Origin: Gammaproteobacteria bacterium
GTDB taxonomy: Bacteria; Pseudomonadota; Gammaproteobacteria; Enterobacterales; Permianibacteraceae
Length of the DNA: 64,000 nucleotides
Assembly: GCA_016182845.1 (NCBI GenBank)
Contig: JACPFT010000005.1
Location: 1-64,000, forward strand
Direction: 5' to 3'
The notes under the pieces were generated by a model that did not search any database, was not told the origin of the DNA, and was given only the letters and a program-made list of their open reading frames with translations. Shown one piece after another: positions 1 to 7,505 of this stretch. Positions within the stretch are counted from its first letter, which is position 1. Each line of letters starts with the position of its first letter. Made by a program: the position numbers and the translations under genes.

Positions 1-141
1 CCAGTCCGCCAAACGAAAGGCTCGGGGCTACGGTAACTTTCGAACGATAAGGACGGTCTTGTTCCTTGTTGCGGGGAAGCTCAACTTCGGTGGGCTGAAC
101 CCGCACCTAGCCGGTCAACCCACTTGAAATTCAACAGAGCC
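1..141 (+). mobile_element. 3' end of an ISL3-family insertion sequence
   Basis: The frame from base 2 to the stop at 125-127 encodes about 41 residues (RKARGYGNFRTIRTVLFL, then VAGKLNFGGLNPH). These resemble the C-terminal tail of ISL3-family transposases. The sequence ending at about 141, read from the other strand, begins GGCTCTGTTGAATTT, which looks like an ISL3-type terminal repeat. The rest of the element lies outside the window. Family assignment is from remembered tail motifs only. The element seems to have landed inside the IS50-like gene that follows directly. Confidence 0.5.
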
Positions 142-387
142 GAAAATCCTGTGGGTAAGCGTGAGCCCAGACAAAGCTGTGCCAAAAACGCCGCCGAAAC
201 TCAAATGGGCCTATGCGAGCATCGCCAAGCTGGGCGGCTTCTATGACAGCAAACGCACGGGACGAGCCAGCTGGGCGACCTTGCATCTTGGCCTGACACG
301 CTTGGATGAACGAGTCCAAGGATTTAACGCGCTCCGAGCGCTTGATGTCGGGGCTGTCCCTTGATCAAAGATCTGATCAAGAGACAG
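142..387 (+). pseudogene. C-terminal fragment of an IS4-family (IS50/Tn5-like) transposase with its terminal repeat
   Basis: The frame 143-364 reads ILWVSVSPDK, then LKWAYASIAKLGGF and DSKRTGRASWATL. This closely follows the C-terminal dimerisation region of Tn5 transposase (QWAYMAIARLGGFMDSKRTG). The 19 bases at 369-387 are the exact reverse complement of the Tn5/IS50 inside end as I remember it. The N-terminal part is missing because the ISL3-type end abuts the frame at about 142. The 9 bases after 387 would be the target duplication, but the other end is not in the window. It is a remnant and cannot be active as seen. Confidence 0.75.
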
Positions 388-435
388 GGCTTTGCCGGGG
401 GATTAACTCGCTTATTTAATGGGTTTGGGACACGT

Positions 436-840
436 TCAGCGCCGGAAAGAAAAGTGCCGATGCCCCAAGTAGCTGGTTAACACAGGGACCGCGACGCCGA
501 CGAGATGGGCGATTTCCCGCTGATGGTTCACCATACCGAGGCCCGGCAGGAGGTAATAAGCGAGGAGCATGCTGATCCCCCAGGTCTGGAGGACTGCCAC
601 GGCATTGACCAGGGTGAAATAGACCCCGGAGCGCGCCGTGGAATGGCGGGATTTGGAGAAGACGAAGGTTTTCGCCAGGAGGAATGCAGTGATCATGCCG
701 GCGAGGTAGGCGAGCACGATGGCGGAGGAATAGGACATCCACCGGTTGAAAATAATGCGGCTACCGAAATTGACGGCGGCGGCGAAACCGCCTGTCACCA
801 GGAAGAGGATGAACTCGCGGGACATGAACTGGAGAAGCAT
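436..840 (-). CDS. GtrA-like small membrane protein
   Basis: This 134-residue protein has four predicted membrane segments and the GtrA-family pattern: an N-terminal RF-like helix (FILFLVTGGFAAAVNFGSR), a second helix ending in KTFVFSK, and a C-terminal FSFRR tail. GtrA-family proteins act in moving polyprenyl-phosphate-linked sugars across the inner membrane. It is the last gene of the operon that begins at 8803. Its ATG lies 2 bases after the stop of the upstream FAD protein, so the two are translationally linked. In this operon the natural cargo would be polyprenyl-phosphoryl pentose; that is inference. Confidence 0.75.
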   Translation of the reverse strand: MLLQFMSREFILFLVTGGFAAAVNFGSRIIFNRWMSYSSAIVLAYLAGMITAFLLAKTFVFSKSRHSTARSGVYFTLVNAVAVLQTWGISMLLAYYLLPGLGMVNHQREIAHLVGVAVPVLTSYLGHRHFSFRR

Positions 841-842
841 GT

Positions 843-2135
843 TCAGATCATCCTCGCCATGCGGCGCGCGAAGCCGATGCTTTCCGAGATTCCCCTGTCC
901 TCCGGGTAGCAATAGGATGTATCGGCCGCCAGCAGTCCTCGTACGGGCACTTGTACCGCCGGCAGCTTTTCCAGGTGCCCTGGCTCGCAAATGGGTTGCG
1001 CATACCGATACCGATGTGCCCGGATGTCGATGATGTCGGCCTCGGTCAGCGTGGGATTGATCCGAAATAGATAGCGCTTCACCTTATCCAGGAAAGCCTC
1101 ATCGGCTTCGGCGTACTTCGGATGTTCGCCTGGCACGTAAAACGGCACATACACGATGTGATGGTCCATGGGCCGCAGATTGGTGTACTCGACGATGCCC
1201 GGGATGTCCATGTCGGGGTCGTTGACGTTCAGCCAGAAATTCCCGGTGACCGGCCGACGCAACTTGGCGATGACGCAAACGACGGCGATGTTTTTGAGTG
1301 CGCGGTATTTATCGAGGATGGCTGATGGCAGGTCGGGCATGATTCGCGGTACGAAAGGCAGAGGAATCGTGCTGATGACTTTATCGAAGGCGTGGACTTC
1401 GCCGGCCACTTCCACGCCCGTAACAGCGCCATTACGAATTTCGACCTTGTTGACGGCACTGCCCAGGCGGACTTCGCCGCCATTGGCCTCGATATAGGCC
1501 TTCATCCCCTGCAACAGCGTGTCGGAGCCTCCATCGAGATATCCGAGCTTTTCTCGGAAAATGTCGTAACGGGAGCGTCCGATGCGACGGATGCGACTCC
1601 AGATCCAGGCGGCGGAAAGCTGGTTGGCGTAGTCGTAGAACTTGAGGTCGAACAACTTTTTCCAGAGTACGTCGTAGGCTTCCTCGCCGATCCAACGCTT
1701 GATCCAACCGGTTGCCTCCAACCCGTCCAGATCCTTCCAGCCGTTCCGCCTCGTCGACAGGAAAGCATGCAGACCGTAGCGGAACTTGGCGAGGAAACTG
1801 AGACCGGGGAAACGCAGCAGTGCAAGGGGATTTCCCCAGGGATGAGCCTTTCCGTCGAAGAAATAGCCCATGCGGGTTTCTACCCAATGGAGCTTATCTT
1901 CTAGTCCAAGCTCCTTCAGCACGTCGAAAAAAGCGTCATCGGAAGTGCAGTGGAAATGATAGTAACGTTCGATGTTCATGCCGCCGAAATCGAAGGGGGC
2001 CGCCATACCCCCGACCCGATCATCGGCCTCATACACCACCGGGATCTTGCCGTCCCGCACCAATTGGTAGGCGACGCCCAAGCCCATGGGACCCGCGCCC
2101 AGAACCGCGATTCGCTCCTTCGTCACTTCCCGCAC
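843..2135 (-). CDS. FAD-dependent oxidoreductase of the UDP-galactopyranose mutase / protoporphyrinogen oxidase type
   Basis: About 430 residues. The N-terminus carries an FAD dinucleotide-binding fold (AVLGAGPMGLGVAYQL) followed by YEADDRVGGMAAPF, the arrangement of UDP-galactopyranose-mutase-like and amine-oxidase-like flavoproteins. A C-terminal flavin contact (YCYPEDRGISESIGFARR) is also visible. I choose the GTG at 2135 because GGAG lies 7 bases upstream; a second GTG at 2126 is possible. It starts 1 base after the stop of the epimerase gene. In glycan clusters such enzymes isomerise or oxidise activated sugars, but the substrate here is unknown. Confidence 0.7.
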   Translation of the reverse strand: MREVTKERIAVLGAGPMGLGVAYQLVRDGKIPVVYEADDRVGGMAAPFDFGGMNIERYYHFHCTSDDAFFDVLKELGLEDKLHWVETRMGYFFDGKAHPWGNPLALLRFPGLSFLAKFRYGLHAFLSTRRNGWKDLDGLEATGWIKRWIGEEAYDVLWKKLFDLKFYDYANQLSAAWIWSRIRRIGRSRYDIFREKLGYLDGGSDTLLQGMKAYIEANGGEVRLGSAVNKVEIRNGAVTGVEVAGEVHAFDKVISTIPLPFVPRIMPDLPSAILDKYRALKNIAVVCVIAKLRRPVTGNFWLNVNDPDMDIPGIVEYTNLRPMDHHIVYVPFYVPGEHPKYAEADEAFLDKVKRYLFRINPTLTEADIIDIRAHRYRYAQPICEPGHLEKLPAVQVPVRGLLAADTSYCYPEDRGISESIGFARRMARMI

Positions 2136-2136
2136 C

Positions 2137-3084
2137 TTAAAACTCCAGGGCCACGTCGCCGTAACGCGGATCGTTGAACGTTTCATTCACGGCATCGGCG
2201 AAAACCGTGGCCTTCACGCCGAAAATGCCTTCCCAGTCGATTACCTCGAATTCGTCGCCGGCGGTCAGCGCCTTCAATTGGTCGGCGGTGAACGGTGGGT
2301 TCGCATCAAACAGCGCCCAGAATTTCAGTAGTCCGTAAAAGAGGAAATAGGGTATCGGCATCACGAGGCAACGCGCCTGGGTGCTGCGCTTGATGGTTCG
2401 GATGATGTCGATGTAATCGACGGGCTCCCGGCCGGAAATATTGAAGATTTTCCCATCGCCAATGCCGGTCTCGAGACAGCGAATGATGATGTTGCAAAAA
2501 TCGCCGACGTAAAGCGGCTGGCGAAGATAGCGGCCGTGGCCTGGAATGGGAAATGCCGGCACTTTCTTCATGAAGCGCGACAGCCAGCCGAGATGCTTCC
2601 GGTCGAACCAGCCGAACATCAGCGTCGGCCGCAGCACGACGCAGTTGATGCCGCTCGCGAGAACGATTTTTTCCTGTTCGTGTTTGGTCCGGGTGTAATC
2701 ATCGTCGGCGATGGAGTTCACAACGGAGGAGCTGATATGGACGGTGTGCCCGATCCCAGAGCGGCGGATCGCGTCGAGAATCTTTTTCGTAGCGACGATG
2801 TTGTTGCGGACGAAAGGTTCGGACGTCGGTGCGCCGATCTGCGCCTGTAGCATGACGACGGCGCGGGCATATTCAAAATGCCGCTCCCAATCGCCGGATT
2901 CGGCGAGATCGGCATACTCGGCGGTGATGTCCGGGTGCTGGCGCCTCAGTATGTCCAGGTTGGCGCGATGCTTGTCGAGCACAACCAGTTGCGTGAAACC
3001 TTGCTCCTTCAGCCGGACAACAAGGTTCTGACCCACGAGGCCGGCCCCGCCTGGAAGCAGGATTTTCGAAGATTTATTCAGCAT
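2137..3084 (-). CDS. NAD-dependent epimerase/dehydratase (extended SDR)
   Basis: 315 residues. The glycine-rich dinucleotide motif GGAGLVGQNL is near residue 10, and a YxxxK pair (DDYTRTKHEQEK) lies in the expected mid-region after an HISSSVVNS strand that can supply the catalytic serine. This is the extended short-chain dehydrogenase fold used by nucleotide-sugar epimerases, dehydratases and reductases. The ATG at 3084 lies 1 base past the stop of the upstream membrane protein gene. Neighbours indicate a role in sugar-donor or glycan synthesis. Substrate cannot be assigned from sequence. Confidence 0.75.
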   Translation of the reverse strand: MLNKSSKILLPGGAGLVGQNLVVRLKEQGFTQLVVLDKHRANLDILRRQHPDITAEYADLAESGDWERHFEYARAVVMLQAQIGAPTSEPFVRNNIVATKKILDAIRRSGIGHTVHISSSVVNSIADDDYTRTKHEQEKIVLASGINCVVLRPTLMFGWFDRKHLGWLSRFMKKVPAFPIPGHGRYLRQPLYVGDFCNIIIRCLETGIGDGKIFNISGREPVDYIDIIRTIKRSTQARCLVMPIPYFLFYGLLKFWALFDANPPFTADQLKALTAGDEFEVIDWEGIFGVKATVFADAVNETFNDPRYGDVALEF

Positions 3085-3085
3085 A

Positions 3086-5452
3086 TTATTTATGACCCCC
3101 ACTCCTGGACGAGAGGAGCTTTTTCTTCTGCACGCACATGAACACTTTGCCATCCTGGACCTGTGCCACGCCTAACTCATAGTAGCCGTTCTTGCCGAGC
3201 TCGATTTTCGCGCTGAAGCCCATGTCGGCCATCTCGGGATGCTTGAAATACTGCTTCACATCGTTTCGCGGCGTGACGGAAGGCGTAATGAAGCGGGTTG
3301 TACTTCCGTCATGCAGCGTTACGAATAAGCGCTCGGCACCACGACCCGCCTTTGGGTCAACGGCCGCCCAGCCGTTCACGGATACCACCCCCCGCGTTTC
3401 GATAGTTGGGCCCGCCGGCTTTCCGTTGACGCTGTCGAACATGCAGACGCCACCCGTGACGCGCGGATAGGCGTCGATAGGGGGTGGAAGCTGCGGGACG
3501 CTTGCCTCGAACAGCTGTGCATCCACCGACTCCGATACCGGTGGCTGCCACGAATAAAGACTTAGCCGGTAATCATTTTCCCAAGCGCTCCGATCCTTAT
3601 CGGCCACGTCGAGAGAAACCGTCGCAGGCATGTCGGCCGCAAGCAACTCGCGCCTGCGCGACGATGCCAACGCCAGGAAATCCTCCTCTTCAGCGACCAC
3701 TGGCGCCAACAGGAATCCCGATTTGCCCACCTCGGAGATGAATCGGTAGCGTCTTTGTGTTCCGTTCGGAAAGGTATACGTCAACTTGAGCGCAGGCAGG
3801 CGAAAGAGCTTGGCGAGCAAGCGCCCCTTCAATGTAGGTTCGATCTCCAGCTTCGCCCAAAGCAACTCACCGGTCTGAGGTAAGGATACCGACTGCCCTA
3901 TGTGGGGCCGCGCTTCCAGGAGGGGCTGCGCCAATGGATCGGAAGGCGCCGTTTCGGCCTCTTTTTTCCGCGACAGCACCAGGTATTCGTCGACTCGCCC
4001 GGTAATTGCATAGCGCGAAAGCATAACGGGCCAGCTCAATCCGTCTTCGAGCGATGCGAGGCGCCCGTCGATGGGTTGGATAGCGAACAGCAAGGTCTGC
4101 GCGGCCCGCGGCCCGGCCAAGTGTTCGGCATTGAGCCGGGCGAGCTCCGGTGTGTATGCCGAATAACTTTGGATGACCGGCCTCGGCGACCAGGACAATT
4201 TCGACGCGAAAAGGCGTGCCTGATCATGTGAATAGATGTCCACCGTCCCGGCTATCGCCGGTAGAGGATAAGCGAAGCGGATGGCTTCCCGCGACTTCCG
4301 GTATTCCTCATTTAGCCCACCCGGATTGACGAAACGCCGGACAAAACCGTCGATCGGGTAGCGGAACTTCATCCGTGCATCTTCCATGTGCTTCTTGACG
4401 GGCTCCTCCAGCCGATGCCTGTCGATGAAGAACCATCCGGCAAAACATACAAACACCGGCACCAACGCAAGCCGTTCGCGATAGTCGAACAACATGAACC
4501 AGCCAATCAGCAACAAGGCGCCGGCGGACATCAGCACATGCCCGTCCTGCCGGACGTAACCCGCCTTGAATGCCAGAAGAAGGGTCAACAGCAGCGACAA
4601 CGCCGACGCGGTCGCGACGAGAAAGCCGCGCCGGCGATAGAGCGGTATGGCCGTCGACGCCACCAGCATGGCGGCAAGCAGGTAATGGTTGCGTTCCGAC
4701 GCCGGTCCCGCCGTTGCCATGGCTTCGGAGTAGCCCGACACGATTGGGCCCAACCCTCGGAAAAATCCCGGTAAATCGGCGATCGGTTGTCCGGCCGATA
4801 CCCAAAGACCGGCTAAGGCTGACAGATACGACAACACCGTTCCGGTGGCCCATCGCCAATCCCGCTTCCACAGTACCGGTACGGAGAGCCCCAGAGCGAT
4901 GCAAGCGCCGATTGCGAACGTTCCCTTGACGAGCGAGGACAGGGCGAGCGCTGCAACCAGGAGTATCAGTGTGCCGAAAGTCGCACGGCCGAGCGGCAAA
5001 CGGTCCGGGTGTTCCTCCGCGAGCGCGATGCGTCCCGCAATCAGGACGTACAACCAAGGGAGCACGAAAAACAGCGGATCGGATAGGCGCAAGAGAACCA
5101 GGATCGCCGGCGTGAAAACGGCCCATGCCCAACGGCGACTGTGCCAAGCGAGGGTGGCGATACCGGCGGCAAGGGCCGAGACGAAGAGGAGGCTGCCGGC
5201 CAACATCTGGGCAGCCGTTGCCGGATGGTACTCATGCGTGTCGACTGCGGCGTAGGGGCCGAACGTGAAAATGACGTCCCGCCCGAAAACCAGCCCCTGC
5301 GCCACGGATTGCCCCATGGCGTACTTCCAGGAGTTGTCCAACCCGTACGCGGGCATCCCGGGGGACCATGCCACCAATACCGCAAGCGTTCCGAGAACGA
5401 CGAAGCCCACGACCAGCTTGTGAAGGAGTTCGATGGAAAATCCAGTTCGCAT
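3086..5452 (-). CDS. large multi-spanning membrane protein, candidate GT-C glycosyltransferase
   Basis: 788 residues that I do not recognise by name. The first half (about residues 10-360) holds roughly ten hydrophobic segments. The first predicted periplasmic loop has GLDNSWKYAMGQ and LVFGRDVIFTFGPYAAVD, an acidic-residue loop in the position where GT-C glycosyltransferases have their catalytic acid. The second half (about 360-788) is soluble and probably periplasmic. The ATG overlaps the dprE2 stop by one base (TAATG), and its own stop lies 1 base before the epimerase ATG. Because it is embedded among polyprenyl-phosphate pentose genes, it is the best candidate for the transferase that uses the donor. 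It could instead be a polymerase or transport protein. Confidence 0.55.
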   Translation of the reverse strand: MRTGFSIELLHKLVVGFVVLGTLAVLVAWSPGMPAYGLDNSWKYAMGQSVAQGLVFGRDVIFTFGPYAAVDTHEYHPATAAQMLAGSLLFVSALAAGIATLAWHSRRWAWAVFTPAILVLLRLSDPLFFVLPWLYVLIAGRIALAEEHPDRLPLGRATFGTLILLVAALALSSLVKGTFAIGACIALGLSVPVLWKRDWRWATGTVLSYLSALAGLWVSAGQPIADLPGFFRGLGPIVSGYSEAMATAGPASERNHYLLAAMLVASTAIPLYRRRGFLVATASALSLLLTLLLAFKAGYVRQDGHVLMSAGALLLIGWFMLFDYRERLALVPVFVCFAGWFFIDRHRLEEPVKKHMEDARMKFRYPIDGFVRRFVNPGGLNEEYRKSREAIRFAYPLPAIAGTVDIYSHDQARLFASKLSWSPRPVIQSYSAYTPELARLNAEHLAGPRAAQTLLFAIQPIDGRLASLEDGLSWPVMLSRYAITGRVDEYLVLSRKKEAETAPSDPLAQPLLEARPHIGQSVSLPQTGELLWAKLEIEPTLKGRLLAKLFRLPALKLTYTFPNGTQRRYRFISEVGKSGFLLAPVVAEEEDFLALASSRRRELLAADMPATVSLDVADKDRSAWENDYRLSLYSWQPPVSESVDAQLFEASVPQLPPPIDAYPRVTGGVCMFDSVNGKPAGPTIETRGVVSVNGWAAVDPKAGRGAERLFVTLHDGSTTRFITPSVTPRNDVKQYFKHPEMADMGFSAKIELGKNGYYELGVAQVQDGKVFMCVQKKKLLSSRSGGHK

Positions 5453-6192
5453 TACAGCTTCATCCGTTTGAACAGCCCTTCGGGCACGAGGCGGATGACC
5501 GCCATGACGCCCCGCCAGAACCATGGGGTGTAGAGGGTGTTCCTACGCGTGGCGGTGGCCGCGACGATATCCGAAGCCACCTTCTCGGGGCTCGCGACCA
5601 GCGGCGCCGGCAGCGGGAGCCCGGCGGTCATGGGCGTGTCCACGAACCCGGGTTTGACGGTGAGAACATGCACGCCGCGCTTGAACAGGCGGGCGCGCAG
5701 GCCATCGCAGAAAGCGGTCACGGCCGCCTTGGCCGCGCCGTAAACATAGTTGGAGCCGCGTCCCCGGTCGCCGGCCACGGAGGAGATGACCGCAAGCGTT
5801 CCGCTGCCGCGCGTGGCCATGACGTTGGCGAGCAGGGTCAACAACGAGATGACGCTGAGGGCGTTGATATCGAGCTGGCGCAATGTCTCCTCGGCCGAGG
5901 CCTCGCAGGCAGCCTGATCGGGCAGGACGCCATGGGCGATGAGCGCTATATCAATGTGGGTCAGGTGGCGCACGATTGTCCCGACGAGCGCGGCATGACC
6001 GGCGCAGTCGGCGAGATCGGCGACCGTTACTTCGACGTCCGCCGCGCCGCGCGCGAGCAGATCGGCGCGCATCTGCTCCAGGCGTTCGGCCTGGCGGGCG
6101 ACCAGGTGGAAACGCGCGCCCTGTACCGCCCACAGCCGGGCGCAGGCGCCGGCGATGGCGGAGGTTGCGCCGAAAATCACGATGTTGCTCAT
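5452..6192 (-). CDS. dprE2: DprE2-like decaprenylphosphoryl-2-keto-ribose reductase
   Basis: 246 residues of a classical short-chain dehydrogenase. The cofactor motif is GATSAIAGACA (residues 8-18), the catalytic serine lies in ISSVAGDRG (about 137-138), and Tyr151/Lys155 form YGAAK. The pattern, including the late KPGFVDTPMT segment and the C-terminal amphipathic tail, matches DprE2. DprE2 reduces the keto intermediate made by DprE1 and so completes epimerisation of polyprenylphosphoryl-ribose to arabinose. The start overlaps the dprE1 stop by 4 bases. The adjacent dprE1 and ubiA-type genes make this assignment strong. Confidence 0.85.
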   Translation of the reverse strand: MSNIVIFGATSAIAGACARLWAVQGARFHLVARQAERLEQMRADLLARGAADVEVTVADLADCAGHAALVGTIVRHLTHIDIALIAHGVLPDQAACEASAEETLRQLDINALSVISLLTLLANVMATRGSGTLAVISSVAGDRGRGSNYVYGAAKAAVTAFCDGLRARLFKRGVHVLTVKPGFVDTPMTAGLPLPAPLVASPEKVASDIVAATATRRNTLYTPWFWRGVMAVIRLVPEGLFKRMKL

Positions 6193-7505
6193 GAACGGAT
6201 CACTCGTTGCCAGAATCGGGAGAGCAGGACGGGGTCGCGTAGCGCCTCGACGTCGGTCCAGGTTGGATAGGCGGCGCGGAAATCCTCGCCAGACATATGG
6301 GCGTCCTTGGCGGCGTAGAGCCTTCCGCCTGCCTCACGGACGATGGCGTCCAGGCGCGGGAAAAGCCGTTGATTGGCCTTGCTCTCGGGGAAATCGAGGG
6401 CGAGGGAGGTTCCGGCCATGGGGAAGGACAGCAGGCCCGGCGAGGGCATGTCTCCGCAGCGCTTGAGCACCGCCAGGAACGAACCCGTGCCGCTGTCGGC
6501 GATGGCGGCGAGAATGGCCGAAATACCGTCGTGGGCCGCCGCCGTCGGAATGACGCACTGGTACTGCTGAAATCCGTGCGGTCCGTAAATCCGGTTCCAA
6601 TGGAGGATCCCATCCAGGGGATAGAAGAAGCGATCATGGTCGCTGACATAAGTCCGGGTCTTTTCCTTGTGACGGCCGTAGTACAGCGCGTTGAACGCGC
6701 GCAGGGTGAGGCCGTTGATCAGGGAAACCGGCGGGGTGAGCGGTACGGCGAGCTTGCGTTTCGATGGGGCGGCGAGGCGCGTGTCATCGGCGTGGTTCGC
6801 GGCCATGTAAATGCCCCGGCCGAGAGTACGCCCCCGCGCCAGGCAGTCGATCCAGGCGACACCGTACTCGTGCGCTTCGTCCAGCGCCTCGGAGAGGACG
6901 AAGAATTCCGGCAGGTCACCGAAACGGGTGCTGACGACGTCGAGGAACGACGAGGTCACGGGCATGAGCTGCAATTCGACCCAGAGGATGACTCCGGTCA
7001 GACCGAGACCACCGATGGTCGCGGAAAACAGGGCCGGGTCGGCGTTTGCGTCGCAGACGTGCAGCCCTGAATCGCTGCGCTGCAAGGCAAAACGCCGGAT
7101 ATGGGCGCCGAACGTGCCGCGCCGGTGGTGGTTCTTGCCGTGAACGTCGTTGGCCACGGCGCCGCCAAGAGTGACGAACTGGGTACCGGGGGTCACGGGC
7201 AGGAACCAGCCGTGCGGGATGGCGAGAGCGAGAATGTCGGCCAGGGTGACGCCGGCTTCGGCGCGGAGAATCCCCGCGTCCCAGTCCACCGACATCACGC
7301 GGCGCAATCCGCCCATGGCGAGCACGCGATCGCTCGCCGCCAGACAACTGTCCCCGTAGCTGCGACCGTTCCCCCAGGGCAAGGTCGTGGTTCCGGCGCG
7401 CGCCGTATCGTTTAGCGCGACCGGGACCTCGTCGCGCCAGGAAACCGGGCGCAAGGTTTGCGGATACCGGGGATAGCGCCCCCAGGAATAACGCTTCGCG
7501 CTCAT
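6189..7505 (-). CDS. dprE1: DprE1-like decaprenylphosphoryl-beta-D-ribose 2-oxidase
   Basis: 438 residues with the FAD-binding type-4 fold. Visible landmarks are GNGRSYGD (45-52), GGAVANDVHGKNHH (114-127) and LYAAKDAH (397-404, with Lys400). All correspond to DprE1, which oxidises C2 of polyprenylphosphoryl-ribose. The segment SFPMAGTSLALDFP aligns with the mycobacterial stretch that carries Cys387, the covalent target of benzothiazinones; here the residue is Ala369. The start overlaps the upstream ubiA-type gene by 4 bases and its end overlaps dprE2 by 4 bases, so the pair should be co-translated. Confidence 0.88.
   Translation of the reverse strand: MSAKRYSWGRYPRYPQTLRPVSWRDEVPVALNDTARAGTTTLPWGNGRSYGDSCLAASDRVLAMGGLRRVMSVDWDAGILRAEAGVTLADILALAIPHGWFLPVTPGTQFVTLGGAVANDVHGKNHHRRGTFGAHIRRFALQRSDSGLHVCDANADPALFSATIGGLGLTGVILWVELQLMPVTSSFLDVVSTRFGDLPEFFVLSEALDEAHEYGVAWIDCLARGRTLGRGIYMAANHADDTRLAAPSKRKLAVPLTPPVSLINGLTLRAFNALYYGRHKEKTRTYVSDHDRFFYPLDGILHWNRIYGPHGFQQYQCVIPTAAAHDGISAILAAIADSGTGSFLAVLKRCGDMPSPGLLSFPMAGTSLALDFPESKANQRLFPRLDAIVREAGGRLYAAKDAHMSGEDFRAAYPTWTDVEALRDPVLLSRFWQRVIRS

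Noticed and set aside
3086-5452. EmbA/B/C-type arabinosyltransferase
   Set aside because: Length and visible motifs do not match the Emb proteins closely enough; only a general GT-C-like loop is seen.
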